From the NCBI RefSeq assembly GCF_011516645.4, contig NZ_CP088284.1:1-64000 (forward strand): DNA of 64,000 nt. Direction: 5' to 3'. Positions 1-10,243 of the stretch are shown here, in pieces. Below the pieces are notes generated by a model. It did no database searches and was not told where the DNA came from. It was given only the letters and a program-made list of their open reading frames with translations. A program made the position numbers and the translations under genes. How positions within the stretch are numbered: position 1 is the first letter of the stretch; every line of letters starts with the position of its first letter. Source of the stretch: Bradyrhizobium septentrionale. GTDB lineage: Bacteria > Pseudomonadota > Alphaproteobacteria > Rhizobiales > Xanthobacteraceae.

Positions 1-539
1 CCCCTGACGAGCGGGCGTACCTGTTGGAGGCGCTGAACCGGACGGCGGTGACGTATCCTGAGCAGCAGTGCATCCATGAGCTGTTCGAGGCCCAGGTGCG
101 CCGTGCGCCGGATGCGGTGGCGGTGGTGTGCGCGGAGGAGCGCGTCAGCTATGGCGAGCTCAATGCGCGGGCCAACCAGCTGGCGCATCATCTGATCGCA
201 ATTGGGGTGACGCCGGACCAGCCGGTGGCGATCTGCCTACAGCGCAGTCCGATGATGGTGGTGGGGCTGTTGGCGATCCTGAAGGCGGGTGGGGCCTATC
301 TGCCGCTGGACCCGGCCTATCCGAGCGCGCGGCTGCGCCAGGTGCTTGCGGATGCGGCGCCGTCGCTGCTGCTGGCCGATGCGGCGGGACGATCGGCGCT
401 GGGCGCCGATGCGCTACGCGATCTGACGGTAGTGGATCTGGCGGCGGCGAGCCCGGCCTGGGCGGCGCTGCCGGCCACCGATCCCGACCCGTGCGCGCTC
501 GGCCTGACCTCGCGCCATCTGGCCTATGTGATCTACACC
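1..539 (+). repeat. NRPS1 direct repeat, A-domain N-terminal part (copy at 3267-3805)
   Basis: This stretch matches 3267-3805 almost base for base; the one difference I noticed is t/c near nt 129 of the first copy. Similarity stops abruptly inside the YTSGS motif codons. A second shared block follows at 1011-1734 and 4269-4992. The cores between the blocks, 540-1010 and 3806-4268, differ. Confidence 0.85.
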
Positions 540-3500
540 TCGGGCTCGTCAGGCACCCCCAAGGGCGTCATGGTCGAGCATCGCGGCCTGGTCAATCTGG
601 GGCTGGCTCAGATCAGGCTTTTTGGCGTTTGTTCAAACAGTCGCGTGGTGCAGTTCGCCTCCTTTGGTTTTGATGCCAGCGCCTCGGAGCTGGTTATGGC
701 ATTGGGCTCAGGAGCCGCATTGCATTTGCCTGCGGATGAGCTCCGTCAAGCAGGTAACAAGCTATCGGATTATCTGCGAAGCGAAGCCATCACCCATGCG
801 ACGTTGCCTCCAGCATTGCTTCAGGAAGGCAGGAATGTGGAATATTTGGCGTCGCAGGCTCTCATTCTTGCTGGAGAGCTGCCGAAGGCTGAACTCATCC
901 GACGCCTGCCTGCAGCATCTATTGTCAACGCCTATGGACCTACCGAAGGGACAGTCTGTGCGACGACGTGGAGCTGCCCGGATGGATTTGATGGAGCCAT
1001 TGTCCCGATCGGCCGTCCGATTGCGAACACGCGGGTGTACCTGCTTGACGGTCATGGTGCGCCGGTTCCGTTTGGCGCGGTCGGGGAGCTTTACATTGGC
1101 GGGGCGGGGGTGGCGCGCGGCTATCTGAACCGGCCGGAGCTGACGGCGGAGCGGTTCATCGCCAGCCCGTTTGTGGACGGCGACCGGCTGTACCGCACTG
1201 GCGATCTGGCGCGCTACCTGCCGGACGGCAATCTTGAGTTTTTGGGCCGCAACGACGACCAGGTGAAGATCCGCGGCTTCCGGATCGAGCCGGGGGAGAT
1301 TGCGGCGCGGCTCATCGAGCATGCCTGGGTGCGCGATGCGGTGGTGGTGGCGCAGCAGGATGGCGCCGGCGAGAAGCGGCTGGTGGCCTATGTGGTGTGC
1401 GCGCCTGAAGCTCGATCGGATGAGCCGGATGGCGCTGGCGCTGAGCTGGCCGCGACGTTGCGGGCGCATGTGGGCGCGCACCTGCCGGACTACATGGTGC
1501 CGGCGGCGTTCGTGCGGCTGGCGGCGCTGCCGCTGACGGTGAACGGCAAGCTCGACCGCCAGGCGCTGCCGGCACCTGCGGATGAGGCGTATGCGCATCG
1601 CGCTTACGCGCCGCCGCAGGGCGAGATCGAGACGGCGCTGGCGCAGATCTGGGCCGAGCTTCTCGGTGTGGAGCGGGTCGGACGCCACGACCACTTCTTC
1701 GAACTGGGCGGCCACTCGCTCTTGGCGGTGCAGCTGATGGAGCGGCTGCGGCGGCGGTCGCTGGGGGTCGAGGTGCGGACCTTGTTTGCAAAGCCCGTGC
1801 TGGCGGATCTGGCCGCGAGCCTCGGCAGTCATCACGAGGTGGCGGTCCCGGCCAACCTGATCAGCGAACAGAGTGCGGCGATCAGGCCAGAGATGCTGCC
1901 GCTGATCGAGCTGACGCAGGACGAGATCGCGCGGATCGTCGTCACGGTGCCGGGCGGCGTCGGCAACATCCAGGACATTTATGGCTTGTCGCCGCTGCAG
2001 GACGGCATCCTGTTCCATCATCTGTTGGCGACAAAGGGCGATCCGTACCTGCTGGTCTCGCAGATGGCGTTTGCCGATCGTGACCTGCTCGAGCGCTATC
2101 TTGCCGCGGTTCAGCGGGTGGTGGGTCGGCACGATATCCTGAGGACGTCGTTTGTCTGGGAAGGGCTGTCGCGCCCGGCCCAGGTGGTGTGGCGGAACGC
2201 GCCGCTGGAGGTGAGCGAGGTCGAGCTGGACGGGTCTGGTGGTCCTGGCGCCGCGCAGCTTAAGGATCGGTTTGATCCGCGCCGGCAGCGCATCGAGCTT
2301 GGCCGGGCGCCCTTGTTGCGGTTTGTGATTGCGCGCGAGCCCGGCAGTGCGCGCTGGCTGCTGCTGGAGCTGCAGCATCATCTGATCGGGGATCACACCA
2401 CGCTGGAGGTGATGCATGCCGAGGTCCGGGCCGTGCTGGAGGGACGCGAGCATGAGCTGGCAGCCCCGCAGCCGTTCCGCAACCTGGTGGCGGCGGCACG
2501 GCTTGGCGTGGGTGCAGAGGCGCATGAAGAGTTCTTCCGGACGATGCTGGGGGACATCGCTGAGCCGACCACGCCGTTTGGGCTGAGCGAGGTCCACGGC
2601 GAGGGCCGCGGGGCTCATGAGGCGCGGCGCATGCTGCCGCAGGCGCTCAACGCGCGATTGCGCAGCCAGGCGCGGCGGCTGGGGGTGAGCCTGGCGAGCC
2701 TGTGCCATCTGGCCTGGGGGCAGGTGGTGGCGCGCAGCAGCGACCGCGAGCAGGTGGTGTTCGGCACGGTGCTGTTCGGCCGCATGCATGGCGGGGCGGG
2801 TGGCGACCGCGCGATGGGTCTGTTCATCAACACGCTGCCGCTGCGGCTTGACCTGGACGGGACCGGGGTCGAGGCGAGCGTGCGGACCACCCACGCGCGG
2901 CTGGCCGAGCTGCTCGCACATGAGCATGCCTCGCTGGCGCTGGCGCAACGCTGCAGCGGCGTTGCGGCGCCGGCGCCGCTGTTCAGCGCGCTGTTGAACT
3001 ACCGCCACAACACGCCGGCGGCGATCTCCGCCTCCGCAGCCGATGATGCGCTGTCCGGCGTGGAATGGCTGGGCGGGGAGGAGCGCACCAACTATCCGCT
3101 GATCTTGTCGGTGGAGGATTTTGGCGAGGCACTCGGGCTGACGGCGCAGGTGGCGGAGGGCGTCTCAGCGGATCGGGTCTGCGGCTACATGCAGCACACG
3201 CTCGCGCAACTGGCGGAGGCGCTGGAGCGGGCGCCGACCACGCCGGTGCGGGAGCTGGACATCCTGCCCCCTGACGAGCGGGCGTACCTGTTGGAGGCGC
3301 TGAACCGGACGGCGGTGACGTATCCTGAGCAGCAGTGCATCCATGAGCTGTTCGAGGCCCAGGTGCGCCGTGCGCCGGATGCGGTGGCGGTGGTGCGCGC
3401 GGAGGAGCGCGTCAGCTATGGCGAGCTCAATGCGCGGGCCAACCAGCTGGCGCATCATCTGATCGCAATTGGGGTGACGCCGGACCAGCCGGTGGCGATC

Positions 3501-5984
3501 TGCCTACAGCGCAGTCCGATGATGGTGGTGGGGCTGTTGGCGATCCTGAAGGCGGGTGGGGCCTATCTGCCGCTGGACCCGGCCTATCCGAGCGCGCGGC
3601 TGCGCCAGGTGCTTGCGGATGCGGCGCCGTCGCTGCTGCTGGCCGATGCGGCGGGACGATCGGCGCTGGGCGCCGATGCGCTACGCGATCTGACGGTAGT
3701 GGATCTGGCGGCGGCGAGCCCGGCCTGGGCGGCGCTGCCGGCCACCGATCCCGACCCGTGCGCGCTCGGCCTGACCTCGCGCCATCTGGCCTATGTGATC
3801 TACACCTCCGGATCCACCGGAACGCCCAAGGGCGTCATGATTGAGCATGCGAGCACCGTGAACCTGCTGCATTGGAGCAGCGGCGTGTTTGCGGAGGAGA
3901 CCAGCCGCATGCTGTTCTCCACCTCGATCAGTTTTGATCTGTCGATCTATGAGTGCTTCGTTCCGCTGTCACAAGGAAGCACGCTTTATCTTGTCGAAAG
4001 TGCGTTGACGCTGGGGCAGACGTCCTTGGATGTCTCCTTGATCAACACAGTCCCCTCGGCGATCGCCGCTCTGGTCGATAACAAAGCCGTGCCGCCCTCG
4101 ACAAGGGTCATCAATTTGGCGGGCGAGCGGCTGCAGGCAGGCCTCATAGAGAAGGCTTTCGAGAGCAGTCGGGTCGAGAAGATCTGCAATCTGTACGCGC
4201 CTTCGGAAACCACGACGTACTCGACCTGGATTTGCATGCGACGGGGAGAGACTGTCGTCGAGACGATTGGCCGTCCGATTGCGAACACGCGGGTGTACCT
4301 GCTGGACGGTCATGGTGCGCCGGTTCCGTTTGGCGCGGTCGGGGAGCTTTACATTGGCGGGGCGGGGGTGGCGCGCGGCTATCTGAACCGGCCGGAGCTG
4401 ACGGCGGAGCGGTTCATCGCCAGCCCGTTTGTGGACGGCGACCGGCTGTACCGCACTGGCGATCTGGCGCGCTACCTGCCGGACGGCAATCTTGAGTTTT
4501 TGGGCCGCAACGACGACCAGGTGAAGATCCGCGGCTTCCGGATCGAGCCGGGGGAGATTGCGGCGCGGCTCATCGAGCATGCCTGGGTGCGCGATGCGGT
4601 GGTGGTGGCGCAGCAGGATGGCGCCGGCGAGAAGCGGCTGGTGGCCTATGTGGTGTGCGCGCCTGAAGCTCGATCGGATGAGCCGGATGGCGCTGGCGCT
4701 GAGCTGGCCGCGACGTTGCGGGCGCATGTGGGCGCGCACCTGCCGGACTACATGGTGCCGGCGGCGTTCGTGCGGCTGGCGGCGCTGCCGCTGACGGTGA
4801 ACGGCAAGCTCGACCGCCAGGCGCTGCCGGCACCTGCGGATGAGGCGTATGCGCATCGCGCTTACGCGCCGCCGCAGGGCGAGATCGAGACGGCGCTGGC
4901 GCAGATCTGGGCCGAGCTTCTCGGTGTGGAGCGGGTCGGACGCCACGACCACTTCTTCGAACTGGGCGGCCACTCGCTCTTGGCGGTGCAGTTGCTCAGT
5001 CGCGCAGTCGATCTCGGGCTCAAGTTCAGCGCCGCCGACCTCTTCCAAGCCCCCGTTCTAAAGGAACTTGCATCCAAGATTCATTTCGAACCAGAGCCCA
5101 GCAGCGCGGGAGTGATTTGTGTTCGAGAAACCGGATCGCAGCCGCCGCTGTTCTTTGTTCCCACAGGTTTAGGCGATTGCTCCTATGTCCTTAGTTTGGT
5201 GCAGGAGATGGGCGCAGGATGCCCTGTCTACACTTTGCCATGGCCGCCATTTCGTGAAGTTCAATTTCCAACTCTTGAAGAGATAGCCTCGCAACTAAAT
5301 TTGGCAATTAGAGAGATCCAGCCACGAGGTCCATATCGGATCGCTGGATACTCATCCGGAGGAATCTTGGCTTACGCAATTGCGCAGCAATTACTGGACC
5401 ACGACGAAGCTCTTTCACTCATCGCTCTAATTGACGTTGTACTATTTTCAAATCCATCAAGCGTGTCGCCCACCCAAAGGATACAAGAAGTGATCCTGGA
5501 ATCTCTCGAGTTAGACGACGAAAGGTTCCAAATACTTGAACGCTTCGCTGGACGAAGTTCAATTTCTCAATTCCTGGAAAAGGCACAGAAAATTGGGGCG
5601 ATCCCTCAGGATCGCAATCTCCACAGTGACATTCTGACGTATGAAAGGGCCATGCAGTTCCAATTGGCGCTGGACTCGTATCAAGCTCCATCCCTCCCCG
5701 TCGAGGTATACCAGTTCTATGCCAATGAACCTCTTCGCCATCGGACACGATCTCGCAAGAATTCAATAGGTCCAGAAGCGCGTTCGCCTTTGCGGGGGTG
5801 GGACCGAATTTTGAGTACGGAAGCCATTCATGCTGTGCCAATTCCAGGTGACCACATAACGATGATGAATGTCCCGGCGAACCGCCTAGTTCTGGCTCGA
5901 TGCCTATCAAGGGCCCTTGGCCAGTCAGCGAGCGGCGCCAAACGGATTCCAATAAATCATAGGGCACAGGTGACCTGCCACTGA
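3..5984 (+). CDS. NRPS1, terminal modules with thioesterase (5' end outside window)
   Basis: This is the 3' part of a non-ribosomal peptide synthetase; the frame is open to the left edge (PDERAYLLEALNRT), so the start lies outside. Counting residues from nt 24, the order is A domain (YTSGSSGTPKG near 172), PCP (LGGHSLL near 565), condensation domain, A domain (YTSGSTGTPKG near 1259), PCP (near 1649) and a type I thioesterase (GYSSGG near 1774, GDHITM near 1942). The condensation domain carries HHLLATKGD, matching the dual epimerisation/condensation signature HH[IL]x4GD, plus HHLIGDH. Specificity residues read by eye are DASTIAAVCK (aromatic-like) for the first A domain and DLYNNALTYK (Ala-like) for the second. 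The thioesterase makes this the releasing subunit. The codons and GC content of the thioesterase (5000-5980) differ from the GC-rich modules before it. An IS21-type element follows the stop directly. Confidence 0.95.
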   Translation, partial: PDERAYLLEALNRTAVTYPEQQCIHELFEAQVRRAPDAVAVVCAEERVSYGELNARANQLAHHLIAIGVTPDQPVAICLQRSPMMVVGLLAILKAGGAYLPLDPAYPSARLRQVLADAAPSLLLADAAGRSALGADALRDLTVVDLAAASPAWAALPATDPDPCALGLTSRHLAYVIYTSGSSGTPKGVMVEHRGLVNLGLAQIRLFGVCSNSRVVQFASFGFDASASELVMALGSGAALHLPADELRQAGNKLSDYLRSEAITHATLPPALLQEGRNVEYLASQALILAGELPKAELIRRLPAASIVNAYGPTEGTVCATTWSCPDGFDGAIVPIGRPIANTRVYLLDGHGAPVPFGAVGELYIGGAGVARGYLNRPELTAERFIASPFVDGDRLYRTGDLARYLPDGNLEFLGRNDDQVKIRGFRIEPGEIAARLIEHAWVRDAVVVAQQDGAGEKRLVAYVVCAPEARSDEPDGAGAELAATLRAHVGAHLPDYMVPAAFVRLAALPLTVNGKLDRQALPAPADEAYAHRAYAPPQGEIETALAQIWAELLGVERVGRHDHFFELGGHSLLAVQLMERLRRRSLGVEVRTLFAKPVLADLAASLGSHHEVAVPANLISEQSAAIRPEMLPLIELTQDEIARIVVTVPGGVGNIQDIYGLSPLQDGILFHHLLATKGDPYLLVSQMAFADRDLLERYLAAVQRVVGRHDILRTSFVWEGLSRPAQVVWRNAPLEVSEVELDGSGGPGAAQLKDRFDPRRQRIELGRAPLLRFVIAREPGSARWLLLELQHHLIGDHTTLEVMHAEVRAVLEGREHELAAPQPFRNLVAAARLGVGAEAHEEFFRTMLGDIAEPTTPFGLSEVHGEGRGAHEARRMLPQALNARLRSQARRLGVSLASLCHLAWGQVVARSSDREQVVFGTVLFGRMHGGAGGDRAMGLFINTLPLRLDLDGTGVEASVRTTHARLAELLAHEHASLALAQRCSGVAAPAPLFSALLNYRHNTPAAISASAADDALSGVEWLGGEERTNYPLILSVEDFGEALGLTAQVAEGVSADRVCGYMQHTLAQLAEALERAPTTPVRELDILPPDERAYLLEALNRTAVTYPEQQCIHELFEAQVRRAPDAVAVVRAEERVSYGELNARANQLAHHLIAIGVTPDQPVAICLQRSPMMVVGLLAILKAGGAYLPLDPAYPSARLRQVLADAAPSLLLADAAGRSALGADALRDLTVVDLAAASPAWAALPATDPDPCALGLTSRHLAYVIYTSGSTGTPKGVMIEHASTVNLLHWSSGVFAEETSRMLFSTSISFDLSIYECFVPLSQGSTLYLVESALTLGQTSLDVSLINTVPSAIAALVDNKAVPPSTRVINLAGERLQAGLIEKAFESSRVEKICNLYAPSETTTYSTWICMRRGETVVETIGRPIANTRVYLLDGHGAPVPFGAVGELYIGGAGVARGYLNRPELTAERFIASPFVDGDRLYRTGDLARYLPDGNLEFLGRNDDQVKIRGFRIEPGEIAARLIEHAWVRDAVVVAQQDGAGEKRLVAYVVCAPEARSDEPDGAGAELAATLRAHVGAHLPDYMVPAAFVRLAALPLTVNGKLDRQALPAPADEAYAHRAYAPPQGEIETALAQIWAELLGVERVGRHDHFFELGGHSLLAVQLLSRAVDLGLKFSAADLFQAPVLKELASKIHFEPEPSSAGVICVRETGSQPPLFFVPTGLGDCSYVLSLVQEMGAGCPVYTLPWPPFREVQFPTLEEIASQLNLAIREIQPRGPYRIAGYSSGGILAYAIAQQLLDHDEALSLIALIDVVLFSNPSSVSPTQRIQEVILESLELDDERFQILERFAGRSSISQFLEKAQKIGAIPQDRNLHSDILTYERAMQFQLALDSYQAPSLPVEVYQFYANEPLRHRTRSRKNSIGPEARSPLRGWDRILSTEAIHAVPIPGDHITMMNVPANRLVLARCLSRALGQSASGAKRIPINHRAQVTCH
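1011..1734 (+). repeat. NRPS1 direct repeat, A-domain C-terminal part plus PCP (copy at 4269-4992)
   Basis: Near-identical to 4269-4992 (one substitution seen, gcttgac/gctggac). It begins at the IGRPIANTR codons and ends inside the PCP after HSLLAVQ. Together with the block at 1-539 it frames a swapped specificity core. Confidence 0.85.
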
Positions 5985-6076
5985 AGTTTCATCCAGCGGC
6001 AATTAGAGTCTCGGGGTTTTGTACGCCAAGTGGCGTGGGTGGAGCAACGGACGATCGGCGGAGCTGGTCGGGGTTG

Positions 6077-7969
6077 GTGCGCCACGACGGCGCGAAGAAG
6101 GAGGTAGATCAATTGACCTAAAGCCTTCAAGCAGCCTTGCTGTGCAAGAGATGAGGGTAGGCCCCTCGGGCTCGGATTGCAGGATCAGAGTCCAAACCAC
6201 CACAAGCTGCTTCGACACAACGGTCGAGGTGGTGAGCGTTGTTGGAAAAGGCGGGCGCAAGCCCGTCAGGTAAGCCTCAGGAAGGCGAGCGGAAGCGAAC
6301 CGCCGATGAAGCATCGAAAACCAGTACAGACGTTGTCGAAACCAAGGGTTCAACCCTTCCTTGGGAGCAAGCCTATCGGGAGCCTGGTTACTGGATGGGT
6401 GACGACCGGTGTAGAGGCGGCGCGATCCTGATGGCAGGCTCTTACACGGAACGTGGGAACCTGTGTCGTGATGCCAAGGGAGAACCTGAAAGCGGCAGCA
6501 CCGCTGAGGGGAGAGTACCGATGCACGGCGCAGGGGCGGACGGGTTCGCAGTAGTGATGAAGCCTGGTAATGCAGGTGGAGCGAAGGGACCCGATCATCT
6601 GGCCAACGACAACAGCCAACCCGCAATGGGGATGAACTGATGTCCGAGGCAAAGCCGTATGATATCTCCAAGCACCTTGTTTGGCAGGCTTGGAAACAGG
6701 TCAAAGCAAACCAAGGGGCCGCGGGCGTGGATGGCGTCTCCGTCGCGGCGTTCGAAAAGGACCTGAAGAGGAATCTCTACAAGGTCTGGAATCGCATGTC
6801 GTCGGGGACGTATTTTCCACCGCCTGTTCGTCTCGTGGAAATCCCCAAATCCGATGGCAAGAGTGTCAGGAAACTCGGCATTCCCGCCGTCGGAGACCGA
6901 GTGGCCCAGACGGTCGCAAAGATGGTCATAGAAAAGGAAGTGGAGCCAGTCTTCCACCCCGACTCTTACGGCTATCGGCCCGGACGCTCTGCGCTCGATG
7001 CGGTGGGGAAGGCGCGCGAGCGCTGCTGGAAATTCGATTGGGTCATAGACTTGGACATCAAGTCGTTCTTCGATACGATTCCATGGGACCTGATGGAAAA
7101 AGCTGTAGCCCACCATGTGGAATTGGGCTGGGTTCGTCTCTACGTCAGACGGTGGCTGCAAGCCACCGTGGAGCGGAAAGACGGGACCCGCGACGAGCGA
7201 ACACGAGGAACCCCTCAGGGTTCTGTCGTCTCGCCCGTACTCTCCAATCTCTTCATGCATTATTGTTTCGATGCATGGATGCAACGGACCTTCTCACACC
7301 TGCGCTTCGAAAGATTCGCTGATGATGCGATCGTCCATTGCTGGAGTGAGGAGGAGGCCAAAGCCGTACTGGGAGCGATCCGTAATCGCCTTGCCGAGTG
7401 CGGTCTGGAACTCCACCCGGAGAAAACCCGGATCGTCTACTGCAAGGACAACAATCGGAGCGGAGGGTACGAGCAAATCACGTTCGACTTCCTCGGCTAC
7501 ACGTTCCGGCCGCGCAAAGCTCGGGACAGCAAGGGTGAGAAGTTTGTCAGCTTCGCACCGGCCATCAGCCGCAAGGCAGCCAAGGGAATCCGGCAGGCTA
7601 TCCGCGAATGGCGGGTGACAAGCAGGAGCAACCAAACGCTGGAAGACCTAGCCAAACTGATCGACCCTGTCGCGAGAGGATGGCTGAACTACTACGGGCG
7701 GTTTTACCGCTCGGAGTGCGTCAACGTCCTTCGTCACGTCAACATGGTGCTCACCCGGTGGGTGATGGGGAAATATAAAAGGTTCAAGCGCCGGAAAACT
7801 GCGGCCATATCCTGGCTAGGACGTCTCGCAAAACGAGCGCCAAGCCTGCTGTATCTGTGGAAAGTCGGCATCAGACCAACGGCTGGATGATAGAAGCCGG
7901 ATGAAGCGCGAGCTTCACGTCCGGATTCGTGAGCGCCTGGGGGTGAAATTCCCCCGGGCGACTCGACCG
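6077..7969 (+). ncRNA. Group II intron
   Basis: A retroelement intron with an ORF at 6640-7890. The proposed 5' end is GTGCGCC at 6077, which can pair with GGCGCG just downstream as group II domain I starts do. Domain V is recognisable at about 7893-7929 (AGCCGGATGAAG, then CTTCACGTCCGG as the other arm). It is followed by a GC-rich hairpin fitting domain VI and a 3' boundary near 7969. About 560 bp of structured, ORF-poor sequence precede the reverse transcriptase. The intron lies opposite to the istB gene it interrupts, so splicing would not repair istB. The 3' boundary is better supported than the 5' one. Confidence 0.7.
6640..7890 (+). CDS. ltrA: Group II intron reverse transcriptase/maturase
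   Basis: A 416-residue intron-encoded protein that would copy the intron into DNA targets and assist splicing. Visible features are the RT fingers/palm segment (GYRPGRSALDAV, DLDIKSFFDTIP), the catalytic motif as FADD near residue 226 in place of the usual YADD, the RT block GTPQGSVVSPVLSNL, and an X/maturase segment (GWLNYYGRF). It ends GIRPTAG just before domain V and shows no C-terminal HNH endonuclease, so it belongs with the endonuclease-lacking bacterial forms. The start at ATG 6640 gives the usual N-terminus preceding the KANQGAAGVDGVS block. The ORF is intact. Confidence 0.93.
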   Translation: MSEAKPYDISKHLVWQAWKQVKANQGAAGVDGVSVAAFEKDLKRNLYKVWNRMSSGTYFPPPVRLVEIPKSDGKSVRKLGIPAVGDRVAQTVAKMVIEKEVEPVFHPDSYGYRPGRSALDAVGKARERCWKFDWVIDLDIKSFFDTIPWDLMEKAVAHHVELGWVRLYVRRWLQATVERKDGTRDERTRGTPQGSVVSPVLSNLFMHYCFDAWMQRTFSHLRFERFADDAIVHCWSEEEAKAVLGAIRNRLAECGLELHPEKTRIVYCKDNNRSGGYEQITFDFLGYTFRPRKARDSKGEKFVSFAPAISRKAAKGIRQAIREWRVTSRSNQTLEDLAKLIDPVARGWLNYYGRFYRSECVNVLRHVNMVLTRWVMGKYKRFKRRKTAAISWLGRLAKRAPSLLYLWKVGIRPTAG

Positions 7970-8727
7970 GAGACGGCGCGAGCGCGGGTTGTTTGAACAT
8001 CGTCGCGGCTTTTGAATCGCCAGCTGTCGTTGCCGGTCTCGACGATGTCGCAGTGATGGGTCAATCGGTCGAGTAGCGCGGTGGTCATTTTGGCATCGCC
8101 GAACACGCTTGGCCATTCGCCGAACGCAAGATTTGTGGTGACAATGACGGAGGTACGCTCGTAGAGCCGACTGATGAGATGGAACAGGAGCTGACCGCCG
8201 GATTGCGCGAACGGCAGATAGCCCAGCTCGTCGAGAACGATGAAGTCCATCCGGGTCAGATGCTCGGCGAGCCGTCCCTGCCGACCGTTGCGGGTTTCGG
8301 TCTCGAGCCGGTTGACGAGGTCGACGACGTTGTAGAAGCGTCCTCTAGCGCCATCGCGGATGCAACTTCTGGCGATGGCAATGGCCAGGTGTGTTTTGCC
8401 TGTACCGGTGCCGCCAACCAGCACGACGTTGCGTTGTTGGGCGATGAAGCCGCCGTCAGCGAGATCATTGACGAGAGTCTGATTGATCGGCGTGCCGTCG
8501 AACTGGAAGTCGGCGATGTCCTTGGCGAGCGGCAGCTTGGCAATGGTGAGCTGGTATTTGATCGACCTGGCTTGCTTCTCGTTGATCTCGGCGTTGAGCA
8601 GGCCGCCGACAATGCGCTGAGGTTCGTGCTGGCGCTTAACGGCAGTTGCCATGATCTCGTCGAAGGCAGCCTTCATGCCGTAGAGCTTGAGTTCGCCCAT
8701 GAGGTCGAAGATTTGGGTTCGTTCCAT
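7970..8727 (-). CDS. istB: IstB-like ATPase, IS21 element no. 1 (3' end displaced by intron)
   Basis: The AAA+ helper ATPase of an IS21 element. The start at 8727 ([18 protein letters not shown]) overlaps the istA stop as TGATG. Walker A is GGTGTGKT and Walker B is [12 protein letters not shown], followed by [19 protein letters not shown], the usual IstB core. Conserved coding ends near SWRFKSRD; the frame then continues through the intron junction to a stop at 7915, adding residues from intron antisense. The ATPase core is complete, but its partner istA is frameshifted, so the element is probably not autonomous. Confidence 0.85.
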
Positions 8728-10243
8728 CAGATGGTCCTCCGGAGGTTGTCGTAGCGGGCACAATCGGCGATCGGTGCATGACGGAGCGTCAGTGCGGCCG
8801 GCGTCATGATGTTGGCCGGTGGGGCAGGTTCACGTTGACGGGCGAGGATATTGAGAACGACATCGGCGGAATGGACGCTGTGACTGAGCGCTTCGGCACA
8901 GGCCGCTTCCACCGCGGACAGACCGTCAGTCAGCACCGCGTTGAGGATGTCGACCATCTGCCGATTGCCATCGTCGGTGCTGGCCAGCTTGCGCCGGATC
9001 CGCTCGATCGCGGCCGGCAGCACCCAGTCTTTGAAGGGAGCACCGTTGCGCAAGGCGCCGGGTTTGCGGGCGAGCACCGGCACATAATGCCAGGGGTCGT
9101 AGACGGTATCGCCGCGGCCAAAGGATCGCGGGTGCTCGGCAACGATGCGTCCATCCTGACGGATCACGATGCGATCGGCATAGGCTTGAACCTCGACCGG
9201 TCGTCCGACTGCGCTGGCTGCGACCGAGTACTTGTTGTTGTCGAAGCGCACCAGACTGGTCTTCGAGACCGACGCCGGCACCGCATGGAAGCCGTCGAAG
9301 CGACCGGCATAGGGAACGAGTTTGGGGCGCTCGGCTTCGAGCACGTCCCAGATCGTCTGATCGGTCAGCTCCGGATGGCGATGAGCCTTCGCGTAGGCGA
9401 TGCATTTGTCGAGCAGCCAGGCGTTTAACTCGTCGAGGTTTTTGAACCGCAGCCGCGGCGTGAAGAAGCGTTCCCGGACCAGCCCGACCTGGTTCTCGAC
9501 TTGCCCCTTCTCCCAGCCCGACGCTGGCGTACAGGCGACCGGATCGACCAGATAGTGGCTGCACATCTGCAGGAAGCGGCGATTGTAGAGACGGCCTTTA
9601 CCGACAAAGATCGCCTCCACCGCGGTCTTCATGTTGTCGTAGATGCCGCGGGTGCAGGTGCCTTTGAACAGGGCGAACGCCCGGTCGTGGGCGTCGAACA
9701 CCATCTCCTGCGTCTCCCGCGGATAGGCCCGCACGAACAGCATGCGGCTGTGACAGAGCCGGACATGGGCAGCCTTCACCATCACCGTGGTGCGCTCAGC
9801 AGGACGACCTCGTGGCTCCAGTCGAACTGGTAGGCTTCGCCTGGTGCAAAGCTCAGCGGCACATAAGCCGACGCTGTCGAGGGGCCGCGTTCCTTGCTCC
9901 ACCGTCGTGCGTATCGACGAACCGCATCATAGCCGCCGGCATAACCCAGGCCGCGAAGCTCCTCGAATAGCCGGATCAGCGTCAGCCGTTCCCGCGCCGC
10001 CTTGCTCTCATTCCCTGCCAGCAACCGATCAAGCTCGGCACTCCAGGCACCCATCTTCGGGAGCGGCTGCGTCTCGCGCTCGTACCGGAACTCCGTCGCT
10101 TGAGAACGAATGACCTTGCGAACCACCTTCCGCGATACGCCAAGTTCTCGGCAGATCGCCTTGATCGGACGACCATCAACAAAGTAGGCGCGACGGATCT
10201 TACCAATCGTCTCCACCACCAGCATCCCAACCTCGGCTTCCAT
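8727..10243 (-). pseudogene. istA: istA transposase, IS21 element no. 1 (frameshifted)
   Basis: The IS21-family transposase (integrase core). The N-terminal part is in the frame starting at 10243 (MEAEVGMLVVETIGKIRRAY, helix-turn-helix around AICRELGVSRKVVRKV) and reaches FDWSHEVVLLS. Near 9793 the reading moves to another frame that continues RTTVMVKAAHVRLCHSRM through GIYDNMKTAVEAIF to the stop at 8727. The two halves together match a full-length IstA of about 500 residues, so a one-base change has split it. No slippery sequence typical of programmed frameshifting was evident at the junction. Confidence 0.85.

Noticed and set aside
762..3008. Long minus-strand ORF opposite NRPS1 (748 codons), with similar ones opposite NRPS2 and NRPS3 (for example 53168-54793 and 52061-53095)
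   Set aside because: Arg/His/Gln-rich translations with no domains; they repeat wherever the NRPS repeats do and are antisense shadows of GC-rich coding sequence.
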